A DNA stretch of 64,000 bases from Rariloculus sp965263005 (lineage in GTDB: Bacteria; Pseudomonadota; Gammaproteobacteria; Steroidobacterales; Rariloculaceae), in NCBI RefSeq assembly GCF_965263005.1, contig NZ_OZ253579.1:2976001-3040000 (forward strand), in the 5' to 3' direction. The notes beneath the pieces were generated by a model. That model was not told the DNA's origin. It ran no database searches and worked only from the letters and a program-made list of their open reading frames with translations. A program made the translations under genes and the position numbers. Shown piece after piece: positions 53,928-62,633 of the stretch (position 1 is its first letter; each line of letters opens with the position of its first letter).

Positions 53928-54514
53928 GGGTATGTCTCCGGCCCTGCGAACGCCGTATCGAGAGGGTTTCGCCCGACAGGGTTTCGCCCGACAGGGTCCG
54001 GTCCGACCAGCGGGCCTTCGAGCCCCAACCAGGGCAGATCGGGAAGTGCAAACGCCCGCCCGAGAATCCGATCCCGCGCCACCGGGCCGATCTCGGCATA
54101 GCGGCTGTCGTGGCTGTCGACGTGATCCGCGTGCAGATAATAGTGGTCCGGCGGGATGATCCCGGGTGCTGCCGCGGTTAGCACGCGCCCGTCTAGGGCC
54201 AGGGGTTTCGCACGACCCTGCCTGACGTCGTCCACCCAGACATCGCCGTGTTTGTCTACGGCGACCCATGAACCCGGCAACCCCCGCACGGTCTTGAGGT
54301 AGGGCGCTGAAGCGCCGACGGTCCCGGGCGGTTCGAACACCACGCGGTCGCCCAGTTTCGGCGTGCCGGTCGGCACCACGAAATACCCCCACGCATCGTC
54401 CGACCAGCTGGCGTTGACGTGGATTCGGGAGGCGGCGAGAAGCCACGCCGCGGCGAGCGCCACGAATCCAATCAAAACCCTTCGATTCCGAGGGGCTCGC
54501 ATCGAGACGCTCAT
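53924..54514 (-). CDS. S26-family signal peptidase of the transfer system (TrhF/RP4-TraF-like)
   Basis: 196 residues from ATG 54514, which overlaps the trbI stop (ATGA). One N-terminal membrane helix (VLIGFVALAAAWLLAASR) leads to VNASWSDDAWGYFVVPTG, where Ser36 or Ser38 should be the nucleophile; the Pro of the usual SxPxG box is not there. PYLKTVRGLPG holds the general-base Lys74, and SHDSRYAEIGPVARDRILGR is the third S26 box. It probably matures the pilin. The C-terminal tail PVGRNPVGRNP comes from 15-base tandem repeats. Confidence 0.85.
   Translation of the reverse strand: MSVSMRAPRNRRVLIGFVALAAAWLLAASRIHVNASWSDDAWGYFVVPTGTPKLGDRVVFEPPGTVGASAPYLKTVRGLPGSWVAVDKHGDVWVDDVRQGRAKPLALDGRVLTAAAPGIIPPDHYYLHADHVDSHDSRYAEIGPVARDRILGRAFALPDLPWLGLEGPLVGPDPVGRNPVGRNPLDTAFAGPETYP
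53963..54007 (-). repeat. 15-bp tandem repeat at the 3' end of the peptidase gene
   Basis: Two exact copies of AGGGTTTCGCCCGAC (53963-53977, 53978-53992) and a degenerate third (AGGGTCCGGTCCGAC) lie inside the coding sequence and repeat the residues VGRNP. Confidence 0.85.
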
Positions 54515-54930
54515 GGCTGGAATTCCGGTTCCAAAGGAACGGGCGCCCCGGACCCGTCCAGGCCGGTAGGCCAGTCCAGGCCGGCAGGCTCGCCCAGGCG
54601 CATCAGCGTCCACCGCACTTCCGCCGTGTGGTCTTCGGCGCCCGCCACCACCGCCTCGGCGGACACGAGCACGATGCCCCGTCGAGCGGCCACTACGGCG
54701 AGCGCGGTCTCCAGGCCTACCGCCCACCGGCGCGCCGCGTCGGCGGTTTCCTCCGCCGACGCCGCGTCCCGGACCGCCCCGGCCATGAACTCGGCCGTCA
54801 GCTCCGTCAGCCGCACGCTTCCGATCCTCGGTCCCGTGTCCGGCGCCCACCGCACCATCGCCGCCGCAACCACGGCCGACACCCCCACGGCGATCAACAC
54901 CGCCGATCCGATCGTTCGGCCCGCGCTCAC
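54511..54930 (-). CDS. trbI: Type-F conjugative transfer protein TrbI
   Basis: 139 residues from GTG 54930, which overlaps the stop of the 59-residue gene. One membrane helix (AVLIAVGVSAVVAAAMVRW) is followed by VRLTELTAEFMAGAVRDAAS, WAVGLETALAVVAARRGIVL and VSAEAVVAGAEDHTAEVRW, the TrbI_Ftype pattern. In F, TrbI modulates pilus retraction and stabilises the inner-membrane complex. The position between traC and traW is the F position. Confidence 0.85.
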   Translation of the reverse strand: MSAGRTIGSAVLIAVGVSAVVAAAMVRWAPDTGPRIGSVRLTELTAEFMAGAVRDAASAEETADAARRWAVGLETALAVVAARRGIVLVSAEAVVAGAEDHTAEVRWTLMRLGEPAGLDWPTGLDGSGAPVPLEPEFQP

Positions 54931-55106
54931 AGTGGAAATCCCATGGCCAGCACCGCATGAACCGGGTCCTGCGTCCCGACATCCACGGCGCAGTCATGTT
55001 TCTCGCACCGTTCGCAATGCACCACGAACAACACGACCGCCGCCGCCACCGCGAGCTGATACACGATGATCGTCACAAGCCCCGCCGCGAACACCCGAAA
55101 ATTCAT
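54927..55106 (-). CDS. 59-residue membrane protein
   Basis: The ATG at 55106 overlaps the stop of the HD gene (ATGA) and is preceded by AGGGAGACACGGAACA; the stop overlaps the trbI GTG. A long hydrophobic stretch (VTIIVYQLAVAAAVVLFVV) is followed by a short Cys/His cluster (HCERCEKHDC) and an aliphatic end. No family is recognised. The tight coupling to trbI supports real translation; metal or disulfide binding at the CxxC is possible. Confidence 0.65.
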   Translation of the reverse strand: MNFRVFAAGLVTIIVYQLAVAAAVVLFVVHCERCEKHDCAVDVGTQDPVHAVLAMGFPL

Positions 55107-55720
55107 TGTTCCGTGTCTCCCTGCGCTGGCTTGCTCAATTCACCGAACCGCTCGAACCAGAGCGTCGCGGCCCGGTCGGGCCGCAACGGCCGGGTCCGAT
55201 CCTTGAGCGGAGGGAACAGCGGCCCCGTGCCGCCCAGGGGGCCGGACCGTTCGCCACCGGTACCGCCCTCGGGCAGGTCGCGGCTCACAGCCGCTTCGGC
55301 CATGCGCTGGGTGAACCGCAGCGCATCGGCCCAGTCCCCGGGCAACTCGATGTCGAGCCTGGCGGCTTCCAGCACCGCCCGTCTCACCACGGCTTTTTCG
55401 GACCGCCGCGCCTGCGCCGCGGCTTTGCCGGACGGCTGCGCGCCGAGGTCATCGCGAACCCATGCCCGCCAGGCATCCGCCAGGAGCGCATGGAGACTCA
55501 GTACGCGCCGGTCTTCCGCTTTCATGCCGCCCAGGCGATCGATGGCGCCGCTGACGGTCAACGCGTGTTGCGCCAGCGAATAGAATCGGCGGCTTCGCCC
55601 GCCCCAGCAGCAGGTGTTGCCGAGCACGTGCGCCACGGCCTCGAAATCCACCTCCGCGGCCGTGACGGTGGCCGGGTCTCCCGGCCATCGAAGCGTTCGC
55701 ACTTGTTCTGAATCGTTCAT
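55103..55720 (-). CDS. Degenerate HD-domain protein 1 in the tra operon
   Basis: 205 residues from ATG 55720, overlapping the previous stop. The N-terminal half follows the phage and YfbR-like HD hydrolase pattern: DFEAVAHVLGNTCCWGGRSR, RFYSLAQHALTVSGAI, then LHALLADAWRAW. In active members the last motif is LLHDAxEAY; here His-Asp has become Ala-Asp, so phosphohydrolase activity is unlikely. The His of AQH is kept. It forms a pair with the next gene upstream, with which it shares the scaffold. A binding or structural role in transfer is inferred. Confidence 0.6.
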   Translation of the reverse strand: MNDSEQVRTLRWPGDPATVTAAEVDFEAVAHVLGNTCCWGGRSRRFYSLAQHALTVSGAIDRLGGMKAEDRRVLSLHALLADAWRAWVRDDLGAQPSGKAAAQARRSEKAVVRRAVLEAARLDIELPGDWADALRFTQRMAEAAVSRDLPEGGTGGERSGPLGGTGPLFPPLKDRTRPLRPDRAATLWFERFGELSKPAQGDTEQ

Positions 55721-56496
55721 ATCTTTACTTTCTCCCTGACTGTGATCAGCGCCCGGTAGCGCGCAAGCCAACGCTGCGCGGCCCTGTCCGGCTCCAACAA
55801 CTCGATGCGTTTCTTGATGGCCGGAAACGAGTTTTCCTCGCCGAACGTCGGGCCCTGCAGGTCGCGGCGCACTGCCGCGTCCGCCATCCGGCGGACGAAC
55901 CGCAGGATGTGTACCCACGATTCGGGTGCTTCGCGGCCGAGCCCGGCGGCCTTGAGCGCCGCCTCCGCCACCGCCGTCCCAAGGCCTGCCAGCACGGTCT
56001 CGGCGAGGAGCGCGTAGAGCGAAAGCCGCCTGCCGTATTCCGCTCCCAGGCCGCCAAGCAATTTCAGGGACTCATCGACTGCCGCCGCGGCAGGCGCCAC
56101 GCTGTTGTCCCACCGGCTCGTACGTGCCAGCACGTCCGCCAGCGCCTCCAGATCGATCGTTCGCAACGCCAACCGCTTGTTGCTCTCTTGCACGCGCGTG
56201 CGCTTCTTGTCGCGCAACTCGGCGTCCCGGACTTCCGCGAGCCATGCGTGCATCGCCAGCACTCGTCGCTCCGGGAGTCTCAAGCCGGCGAGTGTCTCCA
56301 CCGCCTCGCTGACGACGACCGCGTGCTGGGCGCGGGTGTACGGCTGCCGGCGCCGCCCGCCGGGGTAATCCGAGCGCGCCAGCCCGTGCGCTAGCGCCTC
56401 GATGTCCACCTCTCCGGACCGGCCGAGCGGCGATTCCGCGCCCCAGGACAGCGCCTGAAGCATCGGCACTGCGGTGCGACCACGCGCCGCGGTCAC
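55717..56496 (-). CDS. Degenerate HD-domain protein 2 in the tra operon
   Basis: 259 residues from GTG 56496, which overlaps the traC stop; an ATG lies 11 codons further in. The pattern DIEALAHGLARSDYPGGRRR, PYTRAQHAVVVSEAVETL and LAMHAWLAEVRDAELRD follows protein 1, with the His-Asp of the HD motif again lost (HAWLAEV). A second segment (DLEALADVLARTSRWDNS and LSLYALLAETVLAGLG) may be a further degenerate repeat. Two such genes in a row between traC and trbI are not part of the F plan. Confidence 0.55.
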   Translation of the reverse strand: MTAARGRTAVPMLQALSWGAESPLGRSGEVDIEALAHGLARSDYPGGRRRQPYTRAQHAVVVSEAVETLAGLRLPERRVLAMHAWLAEVRDAELRDKKRTRVQESNKRLALRTIDLEALADVLARTSRWDNSVAPAAAAVDESLKLLGGLGAEYGRRLSLYALLAETVLAGLGTAVAEAALKAAGLGREAPESWVHILRFVRRMADAAVRRDLQGPTFGEENSFPAIKKRIELLEPDRAAQRWLARYRALITVREKVKI

Positions 56497-59090
56497 GCTG
56501 CCGCCTCCGCGTTTGCGGAATCTTCCGGAGCTTGAGCGGTGCCAGCGTCCGAGTTTTCCGCCGCCGGCGCTCCGGCAGCCTTCCCATCGACGCGCTCGCC
56601 AACCACGCGGGTGATGGCCTCCTCGGTCGACAGTCCCTCGGCTTTGAGGTTTTCGACCGCCACGAACGCGGGGCCGCGCGACGAGAACAACGCCACCGAC
56701 CAGCCGTCGAGCACGAGCCGCGCGACCCGCCAGCCGTCGGGCCCGTGGAGTACCAGCTCGGCGTAGCGCCCGTCCGCGGTCCGCAGGCTCTTCAATGCCC
56801 GTTCCATGCCCGGATCGCAGTGGATGCGCTTTTCCTGTTTCAACAACTCCACCGACTCGTCCTTCTGGCTCAGAAAAATCACCCAGTCGGAGTTCTCCCA
56901 GGCCGCCCGCGCGGCGGGATTGGCGTAGTAGTCGTTGACCGATTGGGTGCCGGTGACGAGCGCGCCGCGGTATTTGCGGGCTCTTCGGGCCGCGCCCTCG
57001 ATGAACGCCCGGCTGTCGTCGCCGGAGAGCAGGTCCCACGCCTCGTCGATGACGATGGCTTTCGGGGTCGTTCGTTCGCCGTGGTACATGCGCTGGGTGG
57101 CGAGGAAGACCACCAGCATCAGCACCACGGCCTGCACGTCGTTGCGTCCCTTGAGTTCGGCCAGCTCGAACACGGTGAACGCCGCATCGAGCGCCGGGAT
57201 GTCTCCCCCGGCAAAGAGCCTTCCCGAAGCCCCGCCGGGACACCAGGGCCCGAGCGCGAGCCCCATGTCGATGGCTCTGGTGTCGCTGTGGGCTTGCAGC
57301 AGGCGCTTAACGTGCCCGAGGTCCGCGTCGTTGCCCGCTTCCTCCCAGGCATCGGCGATGGCCTCGTCAATGAGCGCCGCCTCGATGTCGTCCATCGCGC
57401 CTCGCCGGCGGCACATCCGCCGGACCACGCCCGCGAGCATCGAGAAACACTCTTCCCGGTAATCGCCGTCGACTTGCGCGACCGCCGCGTCGATCATGGC
57501 GAAGGGGTTAAGGCACGCAGAATCCTTGCCGAACGCGATGAACGCCCCGCCGAGCGCTTCGGCGGTGTGCTGGAACGAGCGCCCGTCGTCGATGACCACG
57601 GCTTCGCCGCCGACGCTCACCAGGCCCGAGACCAGTTCCTGCATGAGCACGGATTTCCCGGAACCGGATTTGCCCGTGACGGCGACGTTGTAATTGCCGG
57701 CGTCGTTGGCGAACGGCGACCAGCCCGCGGGCTGGCCACGGCGGCCGAGCAGCAGCAGCACCGGCGGGTTGTCGGGATCCAGCCGCTGGCCCCGCCATTC
57801 CCCGTGCACCGGGGCGAGATTCACGGCCGACGCGCTCAGGAGCGTTTTCATGCGGCCCATCCGCGCCAGATCCGTGTCCAGTCCTCCGGCCGGGAGCATC
57901 GGCAAACACGCGAGCCAGGAGGGCAGTTGCAAAAATCGCTCTGCCGCGACTCTCCAGCCCTGGCCGTGATAGATGGCGCGCACCGCCTGCTCGGCCTCGT
58001 CGATGACTTCGGCGCGGGAGTAGACGGCCGCGAGGTAGGACGCCTTCACCAGCCGCTCGCCGTCTTTCAGGCGCTCGGTGACGAACCGCCAATCTCTCGC
58101 TTTTTCCGGCAGGCCCGGCAGATAGCGGGCGATGCCGGTGCCCGCCTGTTGCGTGGCGCGGGCGGATTTCAGGAACGCTTTCTCTCCGTCGGCGGCATCG
58201 CCGGTCATGACGGTCAAACAGGTCAGCACCGGGCACCCCGGTTGCAGGAAATCCCGGTGAAAATCCCCGATGAGCGCATTGCCCCGCCAGCCCGGCCAGA
58301 CGTCCGGGAACGCAAGCGCGGTCAGTACCCGCACCGCCACGTCTTCTCCGTCGGGGTCGTGAAACACGAGCGCGTCCGGCGTTACCGTCAGCGCCCGTCC
58401 CGGCGAGGCGCATTGGGCGTGAAGCGGATCCCGGGGCGACCAACGCCGCGCGGGCCGCAATCCCTGCGCCGCCGAATCTCCCCATGTTCCCACTCGGGGA
58501 GCGATCAATTCGGCAGCGAGCGAGAGCAGTGCATCGGGTTCCAGCCGCCGCGCGTGGGCGCCGGCCGAGGCCAGCGTACCCTCGAGCGCGCGCCTGAAAC
58601 TCCCGAGCGCGGTTTCCGACCCGGGTCCCGGGAGGCCCGCCACGCACACCGTGACGAAGACGCGGTAATCCGCGCACGTGAACGGCGGACCCCCCGGATG
58701 CAGTGGGCGCCAGCCCGCGTGGCCGAACAGTTTCTCGCGCCGCGCCGCAATCACCGCGTGCAACCCTCCGGCCTGGCGGCGGCACGCCCCCCAGGCCGCA
58801 AGCGGCGCGCCGAACCGCGGGCTCGCCCAGTGAATGACTTGAATGGTGCAGCGATCGGGCGCCGCATCGCCGAGCACGCCTGCCAACGCGCCGAGCGTTT
58901 CGGCATCGATCCCGGAGAACGGAGGCACTTCAAGGACGAACCCGTGACTGGCCGCGTTGACGTAGAGTTCCGAGCCCTCGTCCCAGGCCCGCCAGGGCAA
59001 CAGGTCGTGCAGTGGCTCCGGGCACGGCGGCGGCGTCCACGGCGCCATCGAGTCCGGACCCTCGAAGAGATCCATGAGGCGCGCAATCAT
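56493..59090 (-). CDS. traC: Conjugal transfer ATPase TraC (VirB4-like)
   Basis: 865 residues from ATG 59090, overlapping the traV stop (ATGA). Walker A is GKSGSGKS (in NVAVTGKSGSGKSVLMQEL), Walker B is KAIVIDEAWDLLSG, and GALVTGTQSVNDYYANPAAR and DWVIFLSQKDESVELLKQEK follow as in TraC. The N-terminal 400 residues are the TraC_F_IV type. It is the cytoplasmic ATPase that drives pilus assembly. The C-terminal 30 residues are Ala/Glu-rich. Confidence 0.95.
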   Translation of the reverse strand: MIARLMDLFEGPDSMAPWTPPPCPEPLHDLLPWRAWDEGSELYVNAASHGFVLEVPPFSGIDAETLGALAGVLGDAAPDRCTIQVIHWASPRFGAPLAAWGACRRQAGGLHAVIAARREKLFGHAGWRPLHPGGPPFTCADYRVFVTVCVAGLPGPGSETALGSFRRALEGTLASAGAHARRLEPDALLSLAAELIAPRVGTWGDSAAQGLRPARRWSPRDPLHAQCASPGRALTVTPDALVFHDPDGEDVAVRVLTALAFPDVWPGWRGNALIGDFHRDFLQPGCPVLTCLTVMTGDAADGEKAFLKSARATQQAGTGIARYLPGLPEKARDWRFVTERLKDGERLVKASYLAAVYSRAEVIDEAEQAVRAIYHGQGWRVAAERFLQLPSWLACLPMLPAGGLDTDLARMGRMKTLLSASAVNLAPVHGEWRGQRLDPDNPPVLLLLGRRGQPAGWSPFANDAGNYNVAVTGKSGSGKSVLMQELVSGLVSVGGEAVVIDDGRSFQHTAEALGGAFIAFGKDSACLNPFAMIDAAVAQVDGDYREECFSMLAGVVRRMCRRRGAMDDIEAALIDEAIADAWEEAGNDADLGHVKRLLQAHSDTRAIDMGLALGPWCPGGASGRLFAGGDIPALDAAFTVFELAELKGRNDVQAVVLMLVVFLATQRMYHGERTTPKAIVIDEAWDLLSGDDSRAFIEGAARRARKYRGALVTGTQSVNDYYANPAARAAWENSDWVIFLSQKDESVELLKQEKRIHCDPGMERALKSLRTADGRYAELVLHGPDGWRVARLVLDGWSVALFSSRGPAFVAVENLKAEGLSTEEAITRVVGERVDGKAAGAPAAENSDAGTAQAPEDSANAEAAA

Positions 59091-59692
59091 GGTGCTTGCC
59101 TCCAGCCCGCGGGCTCGATCACGACCCGCACCCAGCTTGACTCGTGATACACCCCAGCGGTGTCCACATAGGGCGCGATCCAGATCCGTCCGAGGACTTC
59201 GGGCGTTCTCGCGCTGTCGCGCCAGGACCCTGCGGGCGGCAACCCTGCGGGCTGCAGCCTGTCCCCGTCGGAACCCGCCTCTGCCTGCCTGTCGCGCCGA
59301 TCTTCGGGTTCCTCGTCCGTGCTGCCGGCACCCCGCCCGGGCCTGTCCGACAATCGGCAGGTTCCCTGGCATGTGGGTTCGGATTCCCGCGCCCTCGCCG
59401 CAGGCCCGGTGGCGGGTACTCGTGCCCCCGTCCCGTTGCGATATCGCCGCGCCCGAAAGGGCCGCGCGCGAACGGCGGACGATTCCGTTGCCGCGACAAC
59501 ATCCGCGGGCGTGCCCATCGAAATGCGCTTTGGCGCCGCCGGATCGGCCTCGGCCACGCGGGCGCACACCGAGCCCTGCACGAGCGGGCATTGCCACGTG
59601 TTGCCGATATTGGTCGCGGCACAACCGCCGAGCGCGAGTGCGGCAAGCGTCCCCACCAGGACCCGCACGGCGCTTCGATCCAACACCGTCAT
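59087..59692 (-). CDS. traV: Conjugal transfer lipoprotein TraV
   Basis: 201 residues from ATG 59692, overlapping traB. A lipoprotein signal ends in LALGGC (Cys24), followed by AATNIGNTWQCPLVQGSVCA, the TraV two-Cys pattern. The middle is charged and low-complexity, and the end (RIWIAPYVDTAGVYHESSWV) is conserved. It is the outer-membrane lipoprotein of the secretion channel core with TraK and TraB. Confidence 0.88.
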   Translation of the reverse strand: MTVLDRSAVRVLVGTLAALALGGCAATNIGNTWQCPLVQGSVCARVAEADPAAPKRISMGTPADVVAATESSAVRARPFRARRYRNGTGARVPATGPAARARESEPTCQGTCRLSDRPGRGAGSTDEEPEDRRDRQAEAGSDGDRLQPAGLPPAGSWRDSARTPEVLGRIWIAPYVDTAGVYHESSWVRVVIEPAGWRQAP

Positions 59693-60936
59693 CCTCGATT
59701 CTCCCTCGATTCATTGATTTGCCCGTCGATCCACGCGCCTTCCAGGAACACCACGGTCACGGACGTGCCCGCCGCCAGTTGGATAACCGGCTGGTACTGT
59801 TCGGCCCGGCGGATGAGGTAATCGCTGATCTCCCGGCCGGCGGTGCCGGCGCCGGCGCCGAGCCCCGCGCGCCCGATATCGTCGAGACCCGTGTTGGCGA
59901 TGGTCGCCGCGCCGCCGCCGGCGAGCACCGCCTGGGGCCGGAACGCCTGGGTCGCGCTTTCCCCGAATCCGGAGAAGAGCCCGGCCAGAAAAGCTTTCTG
60001 GACCAGCGCACCCTCGCGGCTCACCACCTCCCCGCGTACCCCGGCCTTGCCGGCGCCCGCGACGAACCCGGACACGGGGGTTTCGATCACCGTGCCGAAC
60101 ACTTCGCCGGCACACGCCATCGTCTGCAGCCGCACGTAGACCTTTTCCGACGACAGGTCCCCATAGGCCGCGCCGATGATCGTGCAGCCCTCCACATCCG
60201 TTGTTTCGGCCGTCCCGTCCACGGCCGCCCCGTACGCGGGGCTGGTCAGTCTCAGAAGCACCGGGCGAGGGTCCCCCTGGGATTGAACGCCGGCGGAGGC
60301 GTCCGCGCCCGCCAGCACGACGGCCTCGGCGTAACTGCCGGCCGGGACGTAGCCCGCGGTGGGTTTCGGGATGGGGATGGCCTCCAGGGTTTCGGCGTTC
60401 GTCCCGAGTTCGGATCGATCCTCCAGCTCGAATTCCCGCACCAGCGGCGAGGGCATCGGCCCGAGGGCGCCTGTCTCAGGTTGCACGGTCGAGGACGGCG
60501 CCACCACCGGTCGTAACGTATCCGATGGGCCGAACGGCGCGGTCGCAGGGACCGTCAACGAGGTGCCGCCTGGGGCGGTCAGTTCGTCGATCCGCGCCGC
60601 CTGCAGGTCGATGACCGAACGGGCCTCTTCGGCCTGTTCGCGAAGTTGCAGTTGCAGCCTCGAATTGTCGTCCTCGAGCCGGAGATTCCGCGACTCGATG
60701 TCCCGCAACCGCGCTTCGATGCCGCCGAATCGGGTTTCGGACAGCCTCACCCAGCCCGCCTCGGCCTCGCCCGGGACCGCCAGTTGCGCATCGATACCTC
60801 GAAGCTGGGGCGCGTTGTTCCCACTTCCGGCGCCGATCCACAACGCAACGACCAGGAGCACGGCCCCCGCCAGCGCGGAAAACAGGAGCCACTGGCTGCG
60901 CTGGATTCCACGGTTCCGATCGTCCTGGGTGCTCAT
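59689..60936 (-). CDS. traB: Conjugal transfer protein TraB (VirB10-like)
   Basis: 415 residues from ATG 60936, overlapping the traK stop. One N-terminal membrane helix (WLLFSALAGAVLLVVALWIG) is followed by a coiled coil (IEARLRDIESRNLRLEDDNS) and a Pro-rich linker. The TrbI/VirB10 beta domain begins near YVPAGSYAEAVVLAGADASA and includes TDVEGCTIIGAAYGDLSSEK, VSREGALVQKAFLAGLFSGF and SVTVVFLEGAWIDG. It spans the envelope as the channel scaffold. Confidence 0.93.
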   Translation of the reverse strand: MSTQDDRNRGIQRSQWLLFSALAGAVLLVVALWIGAGSGNNAPQLRGIDAQLAVPGEAEAGWVRLSETRFGGIEARLRDIESRNLRLEDDNSRLQLQLREQAEEARSVIDLQAARIDELTAPGGTSLTVPATAPFGPSDTLRPVVAPSSTVQPETGALGPMPSPLVREFELEDRSELGTNAETLEAIPIPKPTAGYVPAGSYAEAVVLAGADASAGVQSQGDPRPVLLRLTSPAYGAAVDGTAETTDVEGCTIIGAAYGDLSSEKVYVRLQTMACAGEVFGTVIETPVSGFVAGAGKAGVRGEVVSREGALVQKAFLAGLFSGFGESATQAFRPQAVLAGGGAATIANTGLDDIGRAGLGAGAGTAGREISDYLIRRAEQYQPVIQLAAGTSVTVVFLEGAWIDGQINESRENRG

Positions 60937-61766
60937 CGCACAGGCTCCGTCCGACCGTTGTCCTCGACGAGCACCGCGATCCGTTCGCCGTTCGGACCGT
61001 GCCCGGGCGCCGATACCCACGCGGCCGCGACGGGCGCTCCGTACAGCCTCGCGAGTTGCTCCGCGCCCTTCATGTCATCCACGTTCCCGGCGGACGTGCT
61101 CAACACCCGCGCGGTGAACCGCGGACCCCTCCAGAGCTCCAGGAGCGAACCCCGTTCGGTGCTCATGACGGGCTCCACCGCCGGGACGATGACGTACCCC
61201 GCAACCGGCTCCCGGCGCGCCACGCCGAGAATCAATGACACGAGCTCGCCTCGACGGTCACCGCCCACCGTTCTCACGCGATCGACCGGCTTGGCCGCGA
61301 CCGCGGCGTTTCGAATGAGTATCTGCGCCGAGTCACGGGAAACCACCGTCAGGCTCAGCCGGTACGTGAACCCCTGTTCCGTCCCCAGGTAAAGCGTCAC
61401 GGGTGCCGGCGCACCCGCTGGCGCGGACCGGTTGTCTGGCGCCGGCGCGAACACCGCCGCTGCGTCTGGATAGAGGTACAGGTCTCCCCGCACCGCATCG
61501 TGTTCCACGGTGTAGCCGCCGGGCGACTGGATCACGCGGGACACGCGGTCGCCGTCGAGCGCAATGCGGTTGACATCCGAATCCGAAATCTCCGCGGTGA
61601 GTTCCGCGTGATCGGACGCCTCCAGGATCTGCAGCGCCCACGCGGGCGCCCCGGAGCCCATATAAATAATGAGCAGAAGGCCCAGGGCCGCGATCCCGCC
61701 ACGCCGCTGAGGCGAACGGTCGCCCCGGGTCTCTCCCAACGCAATTCGCTCCATCGCCGATTTCAC
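60933..61766 (-). CDS. traK: Conjugal transfer protein TraK (secretin-like)
   Basis: 277 residues from GTG 61766, overlapping the traE stop. A signal peptide (LGLLLIIYMGSGAPAWALQ) is followed by VNRIALDGDRVSRVIQSPGG, DLYLYPDA and FTYRLSLTVVSRDSAQILIR, the TraK/VirB9-like pattern. It is the periplasmic ring component that contacts TraB and TraV. Confidence 0.88.
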   Translation of the reverse strand: MKSAMERIALGETRGDRSPQRRGGIAALGLLLIIYMGSGAPAWALQILEASDHAELTAEISDSDVNRIALDGDRVSRVIQSPGGYTVEHDAVRGDLYLYPDAAAVFAPAPDNRSAPAGAPAPVTLYLGTEQGFTYRLSLTVVSRDSAQILIRNAAVAAKPVDRVRTVGGDRRGELVSLILGVARREPVAGYVIVPAVEPVMSTERGSLLELWRGPRFTARVLSTSAGNVDDMKGAEQLARLYGAPVAAAWVSAPGHGPNGERIAVLVEDNGRTEPVR

Positions 61767-62320
61767 CCTTCGTCCTCCCGTTCCTCGAACCGCAACAACC
61801 CGATGCGCCCGCCCTCCATGGCGAACACCAATCGGTAACGCTTGCGCGTGCGGGTGGCTTCCTCGCGCCCGAGCCAGGTGACCAGTTCCCCGGACACTTC
61901 GGCCGCGAGTTCATCCGTGGCCACCTCGATTCCAAGCGGGTAGAAGGCGCTCGACAGGTCCCGGCGCTTGAGCCGCGCCGCTTCGGTTTCCACCCAGGCC
62001 GCAATCTCGCCCCTCGCCGAGGCATGAGACATGCGACCAGCCGCCTCGCGGACTTCCACCGCGTTTTCCGGCGTCAACGTCAGGAGCGTCACCGCCACGG
62101 TTCGGGCGGTGTCTTCCACATACCGCCGCCCGGCCCAGGTCTCGCCCACGGTCCATGCCGGACCCGACACCGCCGGCACCAGCACCGCCATGGACTCGCG
62201 CTGCGCCAGACCGTGGCTCAATACCGCGTTGACCGCCATGGACAGCGCGAGCAGCACCGCGAGCACGAACCGCGTGTCTCGGACCTTTCTCCGCTCGCTC
62301 TGCATCGCCTCGTGCCTCAT
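61763..62320 (-). CDS. traE: Conjugal transfer protein TraE
   Basis: 185 residues from ATG 62320; another ATG five codons further in is also possible. One N-terminal membrane helix (FVLAVLLALSMAVNAVLSHG) is followed by the TraE pattern: WTVGETWAGRRYVEDTARTV, LLTLTPENAVEVREAAGRMS, RDLSSAFYPLGIEV and WLGREEATRTRKRYRLVFAM. It is an inner-membrane component of pilus assembly (VirB5-associated group). Confidence 0.88.
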   Translation of the reverse strand: MRHEAMQSERRKVRDTRFVLAVLLALSMAVNAVLSHGLAQRESMAVLVPAVSGPAWTVGETWAGRRYVEDTARTVAVTLLTLTPENAVEVREAAGRMSHASARGEIAAWVETEAARLKRRDLSSAFYPLGIEVATDELAAEVSGELVTWLGREEATRTRKRYRLVFAMEGGRIGLLRFEEREDEG

Positions 62321-62330
62321 GACCGCCGTC

Positions 62331-62624
62331 TCACCCGGCAAACCGGCGCCGGTGGCTCGCAGGCGCCCCCTGAAGACGGAGCACTTCGCCTGGCAGAAAC
62401 CAGTACACGGCGTGCATCACGATTCCGCCGCGCCCGCCGCGCTTGATGCGCCTCAACACGAGCCAGCCGCCCACACCGATGACCAGGCCCGGGACGAACG
62501 CGTTGGCGGCCAACCCGAGCATCGCCGGGCCCATCAGGACCGCCGCCTCGTCCATCGTCCAGAACAGCCACCGCTCCGGATCGTCCAGGCGGCTCGGGAT
62601 TGCAAAGCGTTCCGCTTCGTTCAT
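62331..62624 (-). CDS. traL: Conjugal transfer protein TraL
   Basis: 97 residues from ATG 62624. The start AIPSRLDDPERWLFWTMDEA is the TraL signature, and a hydrophobic pair (VLMGPAMLGLAANAFVPGLV and IGVGGWLVLRRI) follows. The end WFLPGEVLRLQGAPASHRRR is typical. It is the small inner-membrane VirB3-like subunit. Confidence 0.93.
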   Translation of the reverse strand: MNEAERFAIPSRLDDPERWLFWTMDEAAVLMGPAMLGLAANAFVPGLVIGVGGWLVLRRIKRGGRGGIVMHAVYWFLPGEVLRLQGAPASHRRRFAG

Positions 62625-62633
62625 GGGATCGGC

